From the NCBI GenBank assembly GCA_030295235.1, contig AP026135.1:978001-1042000 (forward strand): 64,000 bases of DNA. The letters are read 5' to 3'. The notes beneath the pieces were generated by a model. It did no database searches. It saw nothing but the letters and a program-made list of their open reading frames with translations, and was not told where the DNA came from. Shown here one piece after another: positions 30,979 to 41,253 of this stretch (position 1 is the first letter of the stretch; each line of letters starts with the position of its first letter). The DNA is from Fistulifera solaris. Taxonomy: Eukaryota > Bacillariophyta > Bacillariophyceae > Naviculales > Stauroneidaceae. The translations under genes were made by a program, and so were the position numbers.

Positions 30979-33900
30979 ATGGTGGAAACGAATGCCGATG
31001 CTCCGGTCTTTTTGCAGCGGACGCGGTCGGGTACTTTTGCAACGCAGGCCCAAGCGATGTGCCTCAACCACAAATGAAGGGGAATACACGGCCCTACGTG
31101 GATGATACGAATGTTGCGAACGAATTCAAAGATCACGACGAAAACTATGCTCCAACCACCTGGAAGGCTATCTTACGCGAAAAGGGTCATCTTTCTTTTC
31201 AACGGGAAGAAACTCAACTTCTTGATTTCTACGATGAAAGAATCTCGAACAAATCGGAGAAATCGAAACTCATAATTATTCGAGGACCTGTCGGATGCGG
31301 AAAGAGTCAACTTGCTGAAACGTTGAGGAAAAAGGTAGACCATCACTCTGGCTATTTTTTTGGTCGGGCATTTTGACCCTCTCCAATTCGACCCGCCAAA
31401 GCCTTATGCTGCTTTTGTCATGGCGGTTGAAGCGTTCACAACTGCTGTTATTAATCGCGGTGAGGAGGATGCTATACTAGGTGATTGTGCAAGGCTGTCT
31501 GCCGAAGACACTGGAATTTTGATCGGAATGGTTCCCTCGCTTGAAAATATTTTCGGTCGCCGAAAAATACACGAAACAAAGGGGAGTTCTAAACCCAGAG
31601 GACCTGATGGGCTTGGGCGCTTCGTTCGAGTCTTCCATTCTTTTCTTCGGTGTATCAGCTCAGAGACCAGACCCATAGTATTACTTTTTAAGGGTATGCA
31701 ATTTGCAGATCCGTGCTCTTGTGATCTTCTCGGTAGTATTATCCGTGAAAGTGGCATCGTCGGCCTTCTCTGCATAGGAACACTTGATAGTAATGTGAGA
31801 CTCGACGATCGCATAAGCGCTGCTTCGACGGATTTTCTAAAACACGATAACGTCGCTACTATTGAGCTACATAATCTTGATGAGAATCAAGTAAGCCTCT
31901 TTCTTACGAAAATGTTCGACGTCTCGACAAAGGGGACCTTGTGGAGCGAATTCGCCAACATGTTGTATGAACAGACTCAAGGGAATTTCTTGTATATAGC
32001 TATCTTCCTTGAGATGCTCTTAGCGTCAAAAATGGTTACAAATCGAGGGGGGAACGTGGTCATTCAGTATGGAGGAGGTTCAAAAACAGATACGGGATGC
32101 GACACTTTCTTCCTTCTTCTGCACAACGATTTCGCTCGAATCTCAGCAATCACTTGAATTACTCAAAGTTTGCGCTTGCTTAGGCTCAGAGTTCGATCTA
32201 AAAGTCATAGAAAATATCTTCGGGTATCGACCAGAAATGTACCTTGAGGAGCTGTCGTCAAAGGGCTATATAAAACCAGCCGTGAATGGGTATACTTTTG
32301 CGCACAATTGCTTTCAAGAGGCCGCCTATGGTCTCATTCCACTAGAGGAACGGAGTCTTTTCCATGTTGAAATTGGCAGGAGGCTCTGGAGAAGCATGGA
32401 TTCGGACGACGATCTCGATGCAAATCTCTATACCATTATTTCTCAGTTCAGCAAGGGAAAGCATTTACTTAAGAGGGACAAAGAATGTTTTCGTCTTGCA
32501 AGTCTGTGCTTGCAAGCTGGACAAAAGGCTGCAAAAGCATCAGCTTTTCGTGCTGCTGTTAGCTACCTAGAGCTGGGCATTTATGTCTTGATGGAGAAGG
32601 CGGATGACAAATTGGGGTGGAAGCAGGCCTACCACCTTACTTTGTCGCTTTATAACGCCGCCGCGGAAATGAATCTCGTTACGTCCCAGTACGAACGGTC
32701 GGAGCAACTTGTGAAGGAAATCTTGTTGCATGCTAAATCCCCGCTTGACAGAGTACAAGCAAATGGAACGCTGATTAGTATCCTTGGAACAATATCGAAA
32801 CAACAAGAAGCTATTGACGTCGGGCTGAAAGGTCTCGAAGAACTCGGAGAGGGTTTGCCGAAGAGACGGCTAAAGATGCACATCTTGATTGAACTGTCAG
32901 CTGTCAAGCGGATGCTCCGAGGTAAAAGCGACGAACAACTTATGCGGCTCGAGCCACTCACTGATACCACCCAACTTTCGTGTTTACAAATCATGTACCT
33001 GATCTATCTACATTGCATACTCGTTCGACCAGAACTAGGGGCACTTGTGGGGCTACGATCACTGAAAATAACCCTGCAATACGGATTGAGTCCTTTTTCG
33101 ATTTCCACGTTTGCAATCTATGGGATGGTTTGCCTGGAAATGAAAGACGTGGACGCGGCACATAGATTTGGTCAACTATCCCTGAAGGTGCTTGATAAGT
33201 ACGGTTTGGTGGAGTATCTACCGAGGTTGTATGCAGCACACTACGGTGTTATCGATTCATGGAAGCGCCCTATTAAAGATTCGCTTCAACCTTTGTTGCA
33301 CGCACATCAAATCGGTCTTCACACCGGTGACCGTGAGTTCTCTTTCCTGTGCTTGAACTGCTACTTTTTTCATGCGTTTCATAGCGGAATCCTTCTCGAT
33401 GATTTGATGAGTAAATGGAGAAGCGTTGAAGGTGAAATGACTTCAAGCCGCCAAGAGTCTCTTTTGAAAATGGCCCTTCCTTTCGTGCAGAAACTTCTCC
33501 ATCTAATGAATTCATCAAGAGAAGAGGCTCTGACTTTTAAAGGAGAGATTATGGACATGCTTCTCGAGCACGAGCTTGCCTTCAAAGCAAACCTTTCCTC
33601 AGTTGCTACTGACATCATTATTTGCTGTATGATGCTTGCTTACGTCTTCGATGATTTCACACAAGCTGGGACGTTCGCCATTTGGACTGAGAAACATGGA
33701 GCTATAGTTCCTACGTTCCAAGAGATTATCCGGCAATTTTTCCAAGGGCTAGTCGCCTTCGCTCTGGCACGACAGAATACGAATCGACGCAAGAATATTC
33801 GCATCGGCAGTCGTATCTTGTACCGGTTTTCGACATTCTACTCTTTGAAGTGTCCTGAAAATTGTTGTGATAAGCAGCATCTACTGGAGGCGGAGTTAGC

Positions 33901-34153
33901 ATCCGTTAAGGGACAAAGGGATCTGGCCTACGCCCACTACACACAAGCCATAGCCATGGCTGAGAAATCTGGCTTTTTGTTTGAACAGGCACTTATTCAC
34001 GAACGTTTTGGCTTCCACCTCCATGGCGTCGGTGACTCTGACAAGTCGCGGAGTCACTTAGGTCAATCAGTCGATATTTACAATCATTGGGGAGCGAAGG
34101 GAAAAGCGAGGTACCTCCAAAGCGTTATTTCATGTATTTTTTCACAAACTTAG
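30979..34153 (+). CDS. AAA-type ATPase / TPR signalling protein, frame-broken
   Basis: About 1,050 residues if joined. Walker A is IIIRGPVGCGKSQLAETL near 31270. DPPKPYAAFVMAVEAFTTAVI and GRFVRVFHSFLRCISSETRP follow the pattern of the AAA_16-like ATPase found in multi-domain diatom and bacterial signalling proteins. The expected Walker B (LLLDDLQWAD type) reads IVLLFKGMQFAD, so the acidic pair is missing. The C-terminal half is TPR-like (SAFRAAVSYLELGIYVLME; ERFGFHLHGVGDSDKSRSHL). Breaks: near 31075 (one base short), at the T-run 31356-31364 (one extra) and near 32065-32070 (one extra). The start is uncertain: ATG 30979 (MVETNADAPVFLQRTRSG) with the first break repaired, or ATG 31074. A decayed relative lies at 27549-28060, so this copy may itself be a young pseudogene. 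Confidence 0.6.
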
Positions 34154-34551
34154 ATGCGGAACATCTGTTCGTTTTATTAAAATATTTTTTGTTGTTTGTT
34201 GTTCCGAAAGACCTAGATTTTAATAACTCACTGAGTATCCGTGTGTGCCTGAAAATGAAGAACCAGATTTTCTTGTAACTCAAAGACACACGTAACGCAA
34301 TGGTAACCCTAAGGCTTTCGTCGTCGAGGGTCGGGGGGTGAAAAAGCGAGATGATGCGAGGTGAGTCAGTCACGAAATGCATCGCAACAGCACACCACTG
34401 ATTCACCGCCATCATCCATCAAAGACAGCCACCATATCCCCATTATTATTTGATCATCGCTCGACCTATACCTAGTAGTTAGTTGGGACGAGTCAACCAC
34501 TCACAGCGTGTTAGTGTCTCTTCTCGGTCGCATCCGTCAACATTACGACAC
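34154..34551. other. intergenic region
   Basis: Separates the AAA/TPR gene from the Hsp33 gene, both on plus. Nothing supported in it. Confidence 0.45.
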
Positions 34552-35855
34552 ATGTCACCTTTTTCGCAACTTAACCGAAACTGGAAAACCTTCATGATGT
34601 ATGTTGTGTTGACCGTGTACAGACCACAGCTTTTCCAAGCACGAGCTGCATTCAGTCATAAACATGTAGCTCCATTTCGCAGTCGAAGTGCTCGCGCCAT
34701 GGGGACCAGTGCCGAGACCACAGATCCGTTGGAAGTATATCGCAACAAAAACAACAATCGCGACCAAATTTTCTCGGCAATTTCCGGTGACGGAGGCATT
34801 AAAGTTACCGTTGCAACCATTCGCAACGTCATTAACGATGCCTCTATGCAGCACACAATGACGTTTGTTCCGACGGATGCTCTTGGACGAGCCATGACTT
34901 GCGGTTTGCTTATGGCGAACGGAATGCAAGAAGAACAGACCGTACAAATCACTATGAAAGGTAAGATAATCAATCTCAATACGATAGCTCGTTTTCGGTA
35001 ATGTCTAGTAACTCATCGAAATTTCTATTTTCAGGGGACGGTCCTTTGCGCGGCGTTGTTGCGATTGCGACAGGATCGGGAACCGTTCGAGGCTATGTTG
35101 GCAGTCCCATGTTGGGGGAAATGTCGCTCCCCGAAGCGGTCGGAAAGGGATCGGTGCAGGTAGTGAAAAATCATCCCGACTGGCCGAGGCCTTATAACGG
35201 CATTACTGCCATTCGTCATGGTGACATTGATCGTGATGTAGGTGAGTAGGTTTAGTCACATGTTCGGCGTGTTGTCACTTAATGTTGCTGATTCTGCTTG
35301 GCAGGTATCTATTTGGCAGAAAGTGAGCAGCGGTCATGTGCTCTTGCTGCGGCAGTATCAGTCAAGGGTATTTTGTGTACATCGGCTGGCGGCTACTTGA
35401 TCGAACAATTACCAGGTGTCGAACCGGACGTAGTAAAGCAAGTCGAGAAAAATTTAGCACAACTAGTCGAAATGGACGGAACAGGCAATCTACCAACTGG
35501 TTTATTACTTCAGGTGAGTTGCAGTGAGTTGCATTCGTAATGCTTGGCTGCAGTCAGCTGACTTGATTGTGTCAAACCGTAGGGGCAAACACCAGTAGAT
35601 ATTGCCGCGACGATTCTTGACGGTTTAGATATGAAACCGTTACAGCAAATGGAGCCTGTACTTGTTTGCCAATGCACGGAAGATCGACTGATGAGGTCTT
35701 TGCGGCTGCTTCCAAGAGAAGAAGTCGAAGATATTTTGGCCAAGGAACAACAAATTGAAGCCCGCTGCCAATTCTGCGGGAAAGTTTACCGGTTAGGAAA
35801 AGAAGAAATCGAAGAGCGTCTTCAAAACGCGACAGGAGAGCCGTCGAAAAGCTAA
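34552..35855 (+). CDS. hslO: Hsp33 redox-regulated chaperone, organelle-targeted
   Basis: Holdase activated by oxidation of a zinc-bound cysteine cluster. Four exons: 34552-34960, 35035-35241, 35305-35513 and 35583-35855; introns of 74, 63 and 69 bp with GTAAG or GTGAGT donors. Core motifs are GEMSLPEAVGKGSVQVVKNH, YLAESEQRSCALAAAVSV and GGYLIEQLPGVEP. The C-terminal redox switch is CQCTEDRLMRSL followed by ARCQFCGKVY, giving the four zinc cysteines in the CxC...CxxC layout. The N terminus (MMYVVLTVYRPQLFQARAAF within the first 40 residues) is hydrophobic and ends in an Ala-Phe site, suggesting signal-peptide-dependent plastid import; a mitochondrial presequence is the alternative. ATG 34552 is the first in frame. 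Confidence 0.9.
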
Positions 35856-36338
35856 AAAATAAATATATCTTTGCGCAGTTAAGCGACTAGATTGATATTA
35901 TCATGATACTGGTTCGCTCGATAAGACAAGGTTTTCCTGGTTTCGTTGAACCTTTTTTATACGCTTTAGTGAAGTAAGGTACGAGACAGCGAGGCAAAAC
36001 CTGACAGTATTCATTGCAGCAACATAGTGGCATCAGAATCGACGATAAACAGAGATTGATTTCCCAACATGTATTCCTTTGAAACAATGGTTAAAATAAT
36101 TTCAATAAGTCACGAGACTTTTCCTCTTTTCTCCTGGAAATTGCTATAGAATGAAGGGTAGTATAATCGCGACTTGCCCCGACTCAACGAATACTTTAGT
36201 CCCGGGACTTGTTGACGGCGCACCCGTTTTCGCGTCTACTTTCGACACGAGAAAACGCATTAGCCCTTAATTGAATCCAATTTACTTTTTATCTCCTTTC
36301 TCCATCATCTTTTTCATTCAATATTCAATTCAGTCCTC
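35856..36338. other. intergenic region
   Basis: Between two plus-strand genes. A/T-rich; no repeat or conserved frame noticed. Confidence 0.45.
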
Positions 36339-37161
36339 ATGCCTGCTTCCGCCGGGCGCGTGCGCATGCCGCACAACAATCGTGTATCGGTCAGTGCCTC
36401 CCTCAAGTCCTCTAATATCTGGCAGAAAACCATTGGACACGATCCGTATGCATCACAAGCCGATGATGGCCAAGAAGAAAAAGGCCCCCGATCACGAAAA
36501 AAGCCAAGCAAGTGCTCGCGGTAGCTCGACAACAAAATTTGACGGATGGAGCGAATCGTGATGATTTTGCGAAGAAATTATATTTGGGATTGAAAGGCGG
36601 CAAGAAACGTCGCGCCGATGAAATAGCTGGCGGTCCACCGCAACAATATGACCCGAATTTGCACGAAGAAGCCGTTAGTTCGAGTGAAGATGAGTTTGTG
36701 GAAGTCAAAGATAAAGCGAGTCGCAAAAGCCGGAAGAAAAGCAAGAAGAGCAAAAAGTATCGCCGACGACGAGACGATGATTCTAGTTCATCCGACTCGG
36801 AAAGCGTGTCGACCGATAAAGAGCGTCATCGGCAGCGAAAAAGAAAAGAAAGAAGGAGAAAACGAAGAAAAAGAGCTATTCACGTCGCCATTCACGTCGC
36901 CATTCGTCTGGCTCATCCTCTGACGATGATTCTAATAGTAGCGACAAAAGCAGTCACAGCCGAAGACGACATTCTAAAAAGAAGCACTTCGAGCGACAGG
37001 AATCGACAAAGAAAGATACAACGGATAACGACAGCAAGGAAACTGTCTTCTATCCAGCAGAGCAGTTCAGCGGTTCGAAAAAAGGTTATGTTTTTCAACA
37101 GGGAGAACAAGGACGAGGCTATTACGTGGACAAACGACCCAAGGTAGATAGTAGGTATTGA
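36339..37161 (+). CDS. Basic Ser/Arg/Lys-rich nuclear-type protein with GYVFQQGEQGRGYY tail
   Basis: About 273 residues when two one-base gaps are allowed for (A-runs at 36497-36502 and 36868-36872). Starts at ATG 36339 (MPASAGRVRMPHNNRVSVSA). Blocks: SSNIWQKTIGHDPYASQADD; KQVLAVARQQNLTDGANRDD; a long charged region of Lys/Arg and Ser/Asp runs (SRKSRKKSKKSKKYRRRR); a short SRRHSRRHS repeat; and an ordered C terminus FSGSKKGYVFQQGEQGRGYY ending DKRPKVDSRY. The correct frame around 36900-37160 is recognisable because it alone gives this tail; the competing frame is hydrophobic nonsense. Composition suits a splicing or nucleolar factor. I cannot name the family. Confidence 0.65.
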
Positions 37162-37588
37162 GAGGAAATGTTGAAGTGGGCCGATTGATGTGGCTGTCTT
37201 AGTTTCACAATAAATGAATCAGAAAACAATTCCTGGAGGAAATCAATATTGACTATGCCGTCATGCAGCTTTCAGTTAGGGTTACGGGATATCATTCAAA
37301 AATTACATAATACGGAGTACTCCGTAGTAGATAGTAAAATTGCAACCAGTCAGACATGAAAACGTGTTTTTCATAAATTGTGAGAGCTTCACTACGGACC
37401 GTCCAACAACTCCTCACCGTAGCGAACGACAAACACAAAAAATACCATCGGCGAGCCCTCTTTATTACTAGCCTCTTACATCACTTTAGTGGTTGCATCT
37501 GTGCGTTGTCGACTCAAGCTAGTCGTGTGGAGTGAGGGAGAACAGGAGACCGAAAGCGTTTATAGTTTTTCACAAGAGCCCGCTCAAC
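37162..37588. other. intergenic region with a 16-bp perfect palindrome
   Basis: Upstream of the mitochondrial L21 gene. Contains TACGGAGTACTCCGTA at 37311-37326. Confidence 0.5.
37311..37326. promoter_or_regulatory. 16-bp palindrome TACGGAGTACTCCGTA
   Basis: Perfect palindrome made of two inverted copies of TACTCCGTA, a 9-mer that recurs in five other non-coding places in the window. Its position, about 260 bp upstream of the L21 ATG, allows a protein-binding role but does not show one. Confidence 0.5.
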
Positions 37589-38371
37589 ATGAATTCTGTC
37601 ACCACACGTACACTACCGTTGACTCGATCTCTGACGCGATGGCTGCGTCCCACTGCCTTGCGTCCCTTCTCACGCAGGTTTTCCGCCGCTCCGTTACCCA
37701 GCTACGCCGCTGTCGATCATGCGGAAGCGTACGAACGAGCCATGCAGGGTGGCCACGGGCAGCAACTAGCGTTGGCGGCGCTGGAAGGATATGGTAAAGA
37801 CGAACCCGATTTTGATCCCTTCATTGAAGAAGAAATGGCCGAAGACGGTCAAGAGAATGAAGAAGATGACGATTCGGGCTACTATGACGATAACGAAGGT
37901 TCGGGTGTGTTCAATAGCGACGGATCGTTACGACGTGCTCCTTCCGAATTAGCAACGCTGCGGGCGGGGGCACCTGCCGGAGGAATGGTGGCAGTCATTG
38001 AGTTGGCTGGAACACAATATAAAGTCACGACAGATGATTTACTGATAGTAAACAAGCTGAAACCCGTGGAAAAATTCCAACTCGGATCAGTGCATTCGTT
38101 GGATTCTGTCTTACTTTTGAGCACTTCTCATTATACGTTGGTGGGCTTACCTAAAGTGGAAGGTGCAGTTGTTGATGTCATGGTGGAAGAAATCACGAAG
38201 GATGCCAAGGTGATTATCTTCAAAAAGAGGCGGAGAAAGCATTCGCAGCGCAAAAATGGTTTCCGCCGAGAGGTTACCATGCTGCGTGTCTTGGATATTC
38301 GACCTCCGGAACTCCATCAGAAGCAACTTTATCAAGCGAGACCACCACCCACCTTGCCTTCGGATGATTAA
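37589..38371 (+). CDS. Mitochondrial large-subunit ribosomal protein bL21m
   Basis: 260 residues from ATG 37589. The first 35 residues (MNSVTTRTLPLTRSLTRWLR) are Arg/Thr/Leu-rich without acids, a typical mitochondrial presequence. The C-terminal half is the bL21 fold: MVAVIELAGTQYKVTTDDLLIV, KFQLGSVHSLDSVLLL, VEGAVVDVMVEEITKDAKVI and the L21 signature IIFKKRRRKHSQRKNGFRRE. Between them is a lineage-specific acidic segment (FIEEEMAEDGQENEEDDDSG). Intact, single exon. Confidence 0.9.
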   Translation: MNSVTTRTLPLTRSLTRWLRPTALRPFSRRFSAAPLPSYAAVDHAEAYERAMQGGHGQQLALAALEGYGKDEPDFDPFIEEEMAEDGQENEEDDDSGYYDDNEGSGVFNSDGSLRRAPSELATLRAGAPAGGMVAVIELAGTQYKVTTDDLLIVNKLKPVEKFQLGSVHSLDSVLLLSTSHYTLVGLPKVEGAVVDVMVEEITKDAKVIIFKKRRRKHSQRKNGFRREVTMLRVLDIRPPELHQKQLYQARPPPTLPSDD

Positions 38372-38671
38372 GCCCTCGAAGGACTAATTGTGGTGTTGAT
38401 GCTACAATAAGAATACGTAGAACGGAGCCGAACACTTTCTTTACCCATGCATCTCGAGAGCCTTTCTAGTTTGACTACTTTGTACTCGCAAAGATAGCAA
38501 AATGGGAAGCTTAAGTAGTAGTAGTATTATAGCAACAAAAGAATCATAGCATAGCGAGTGAAGTGTATAGGTGGCCCTCGAGTGGTATGTGAAATGAGGT
38601 ACGGCGCCAAAGGTGTGTGTCAACGAAACAATAGAGTGTTTCGTAATAATTTGTACATGTTGCTTTGTCAC
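38372..38671. other. intergenic region between convergent genes
   Basis: Shared 3' space of bL21m (plus) and the small plastid-type protein (minus). A short AGTAGTAGTAGT run lies near 38513. Nothing else. Confidence 0.45.
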
Positions 38672-39159
38672 TTACTTATCGTTGAAGCGAATGCGCTTCG
38701 CCAAGTTGACCGCGAGGCGAACGGGGTTTCGGTTGGGAGACGGGGATATGGAGGGGATGCTGGTGGTTTGCGTAGTTAAAGACGGTGGAATCGTCTCACT
38801 AGTCAGGTATTTGGTGCTCATCCAATCGTCGTGTAATGGAACATAGCTGTATTCAAATGGAGGGCTATCGAAGCGAGATTTAAGCACGCCCATTAGAGAG
38901 CTCGGCAATGAAAAACATGACACAAATCAGCATTGTCTCCAAGAACTTACTCTTCATAGGTGGTTTCGCGAAAGGTTGGGTGTAATTCGGTGTACCAGGT
39001 ACCAAACGCTGCCTTCGTATCGATTGGCAACGTCCAGGCGTAGAGTTTACTCACAGTCTTGCTGGACGCGACATTAGCACTCGGAAGCGCACCCGGTTGA
39101 AAGGCCATCAACGAAGTGAGACAGCAGATCAAAAACACGACGCTTGTTCTTGCTATCAT
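38672..39159 (-). CDS. Small plastid-targeted protein of unknown function, paralogue A
   Basis: Two exons, 38951-39159 and 38672-38864, with an 86-bp intron (GTAAGT donor, TTCGATAG acceptor) joining TTYEE/D to PPFEYSYVPLHDD. MIARTSVVFLICCLTSLMAF is a signal peptide with an Ala-Phe cleavage site (MAFQPG), the ASAFAP-like pattern used for complex plastids. The mature part shows LYAWTLPIDTKAAFGTWYTE. The gene at 40104-40556 is a paralogue with the same exon boundary: LKAWSLPVPESPTPFGKWYQ, then intron, then PFEYNYVPIFDD. About 134 residues. The genes are transcribed away from each other. No known domain. Confidence 0.7.
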
Positions 39160-40103
39160 GATGGACAGTTGACACGACGAACCCGACTTAAAGCTTCTGT
39201 AGTCGTAAATTATGGTCTTTGATGTGAGAAAGAGCCTCCGAATATCATGCAAGAATTATCGGAGGGAATAAATTATTTGATGGAGGCGCAAACGTCCGAG
39301 CTCCTTCAAAATTTCTCGCCAAAGTCCACTTGGTTGATGGATCTGACTTGCCTTTCGAAAGTACAAACAGTCTTGCAGTGTGCGATGACAGAATTCAATG
39401 CTGGAAAACAACAAACTCAATTCGTACACTTCTTAACGGACGTACTTGACACAAAGGTGTCAAATAATGAGGCTACGTAAGACAAGAAGCTTGTCGAAAG
39501 TCAGAAAGGCGAATGACACATTTGGTGATGGCCACCGATGTCATGCACGTGATGTCACGGTGATATTTCATCGGTTGACCGATGGACGAAACACGAAACA
39601 GCCAGCGCCGCAGACGTGGATTGGATACAAAGTATTGAAGTCACAATGACCCCTTCTCAAGCGATCAGCCAATTAGATCGCTTACTTTACTTCTTTGGAC
39701 ATTCCTAAACTTAAAGTCCATTCCGCCAATCATCGTTGGACTTGTTTTTCTGTGTTTCGCGGGTTCTTCGACGAAGAAAAGGAAAGAACTTTCTTTTCTC
39801 GCTTCTCGTCCGTTTCGAAACGGCGCACTCGCATTATCGAGGAAATGTTGACACTCGACGTTTCGAAAATTCGTTGATCGCTCGTGGCTCTTCTTGACAC
39901 CATGCAGCAAGTCATAAGCTATTGCCCATAACTCGTGCAAATTCAATTTGCCATCAAGACTTCAACGGAAGCATGTTTAGTCCCCCCACTTCACGACCAT
40001 CGTCAACCTGAGAAAAGTCTCACAATTCCTGATTTTGGCAAAGAAAGACTCTTGCAAACACAGCATCCATTTGAACTTCGAAGGAACAAAACCATAACGC
40101 ATA
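39160..40103. promoter_or_regulatory. divergent spacer between the two plastid-protein paralogues
   Basis: 944 bp between divergently transcribed paralogues, presumably containing both promoters. ATG frames at 39247-39480 (77 residues, plus) and on minus at 39665-39946 have ordinary composition but no domain and no splice signals; I do not call them genes. Confidence 0.4.
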
Positions 40104-40556
40104 ATGAACCACAAACTGATCAAGGCATCTTTCCTTCTTACTACTCTATTGTCTCTTTCGGTGGCGTTTCAATTGGACCCCGTGCGATTGCCTCGTTTCA
40201 AAACTCAACTGAAAGCTTGGTCGCTACCCGTCCCTGAAAGCCCGACGCCTTTTGGTAAATGGTATCAAGAATGTGATGCGATTGGTCGCAACCGAAAATA
40301 TGAAGAGTAAGTTTGACTCTGTGTTCGCTCATTGCGGTAAGAGAAAACCACTAACATAATTCGGAATTCTTAACTAATCAGCACGCCCTTCGAATACAAT
40401 TACGTCCCCATTTTCGATGATTCAGCTGCTACTAAAGACGATGCTCTGGCGCAGACCAAGACGCTGGCTCGACATCATCAAAGTAGAGTCCCTGTCGCTA
40501 CGTCGATTCGTAAAGCAGCTCTATTCGTTCGACGTGCATGGGTTCCTAAGAAATGA
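40104..40556 (+). CDS. Small plastid-targeted protein of unknown function, paralogue B
   Basis: Exons 40104-40306 and 40382-40556, with a 75-bp intron (GTAAGT donor, CTAATCAG acceptor) spliced inside a codon so that YEE/D joins TPFEYNYVPIFDD. 125 residues. MNHKLIKASFLLTTLLSLSVAF is a signal peptide with a VAF|Q-type site for plastid import. Conserved with paralogue A: AWSLP, FGKWY and FEYNYVP. The C-terminal half is Ala/Thr-rich then basic (KTLARHHQSRVPVATSIRKA, ending RRAWVPKK). Function unknown; the Trp/Tyr-rich core hints at a small thylakoid or stroma factor, but this is only inference. Confidence 0.7.
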
Positions 40557-41253
40557 GAAGCCATCCAGAGTTTTCCTTTTTCACTTACCTTTATATTGCT
40601 ATGCTATGTCCAAAATATACCGCTACTGAACAAACCGGCTCATTAAGAAGAATAGAAATAGAAGAAAGAATGTCAATAACCCCCCTTTCACCAACAAATT
40701 GTCGAACTATGACTCTGTAGATCGCCGGCATCCAGACGTTTCTGATGATTTCATGAGTGTTTAGGATATAGAAAGCTAGACTATCGTTGTTTTTAGGTTT
40801 TTGTTGGCTATTTTAAGAGCTGAGGTTGCTAGACATTTTGACCCCAATGATGACTATAGGAAAAAGTGTAAGCAACCGTTTGTCATGACTGGATTTCAGT
40901 CATGAATTAAGATTTTAACCTGGAGTCTTGTTCATCACCTCTGTCAGAAAACTTTGTTGTTGCTATGAGACGCTAGTCTCATTCTTAAAATGCACCAAGC
41001 AATTCTTGACGCAGGTCCTCCTCGCGCTGGTACGTTGCAAAGTTGCGTCACGAGGATGAGGAGAGGTCGTCATTATTTAATCAGCGGTATAGCTTTAACC
41101 TTAACGTTGCAAGGACCATTTGCACGGTGCTTATAATTTTGCGAGCCGATGTGGTGCATGTGGCAACAAGATGAATTACAAATACCAGGTACAAGGTATT
41201 GTATCGCAGAGACCGTCGATCATAAATCAAACTTCTATCAAAATTATTTCTAT
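40557..41253. other. intergenic region with third copy of the short dispersed repeat
   Basis: Upstream of the SUN-domain gene. The repeat copy is at 40864-40912. ATACCAGGTACAAGGTATTG near 41183 resembles motifs in the Kir intergenic region at 53.9-54.1 kb. Confidence 0.5.
40864..40912 (+). repeat. dispersed repeat copy C with hairpin
   Basis: AGTGTAAGCAACCGTTTGTC followed by TCATGACTGGATTTCAGTCA and TGAATTAAG. Contains a perfect 9-bp inverted repeat TCATGACTG/CAGTCATGA with a 5-nt loop. Related to 607-650 and 823-868. Confidence 0.6.

Noticed and set aside
39665-39946. 93-residue minus-strand frame between the plastid paralogues
   Set aside because: No domain, no splice sites, lies in a probable promoter region.
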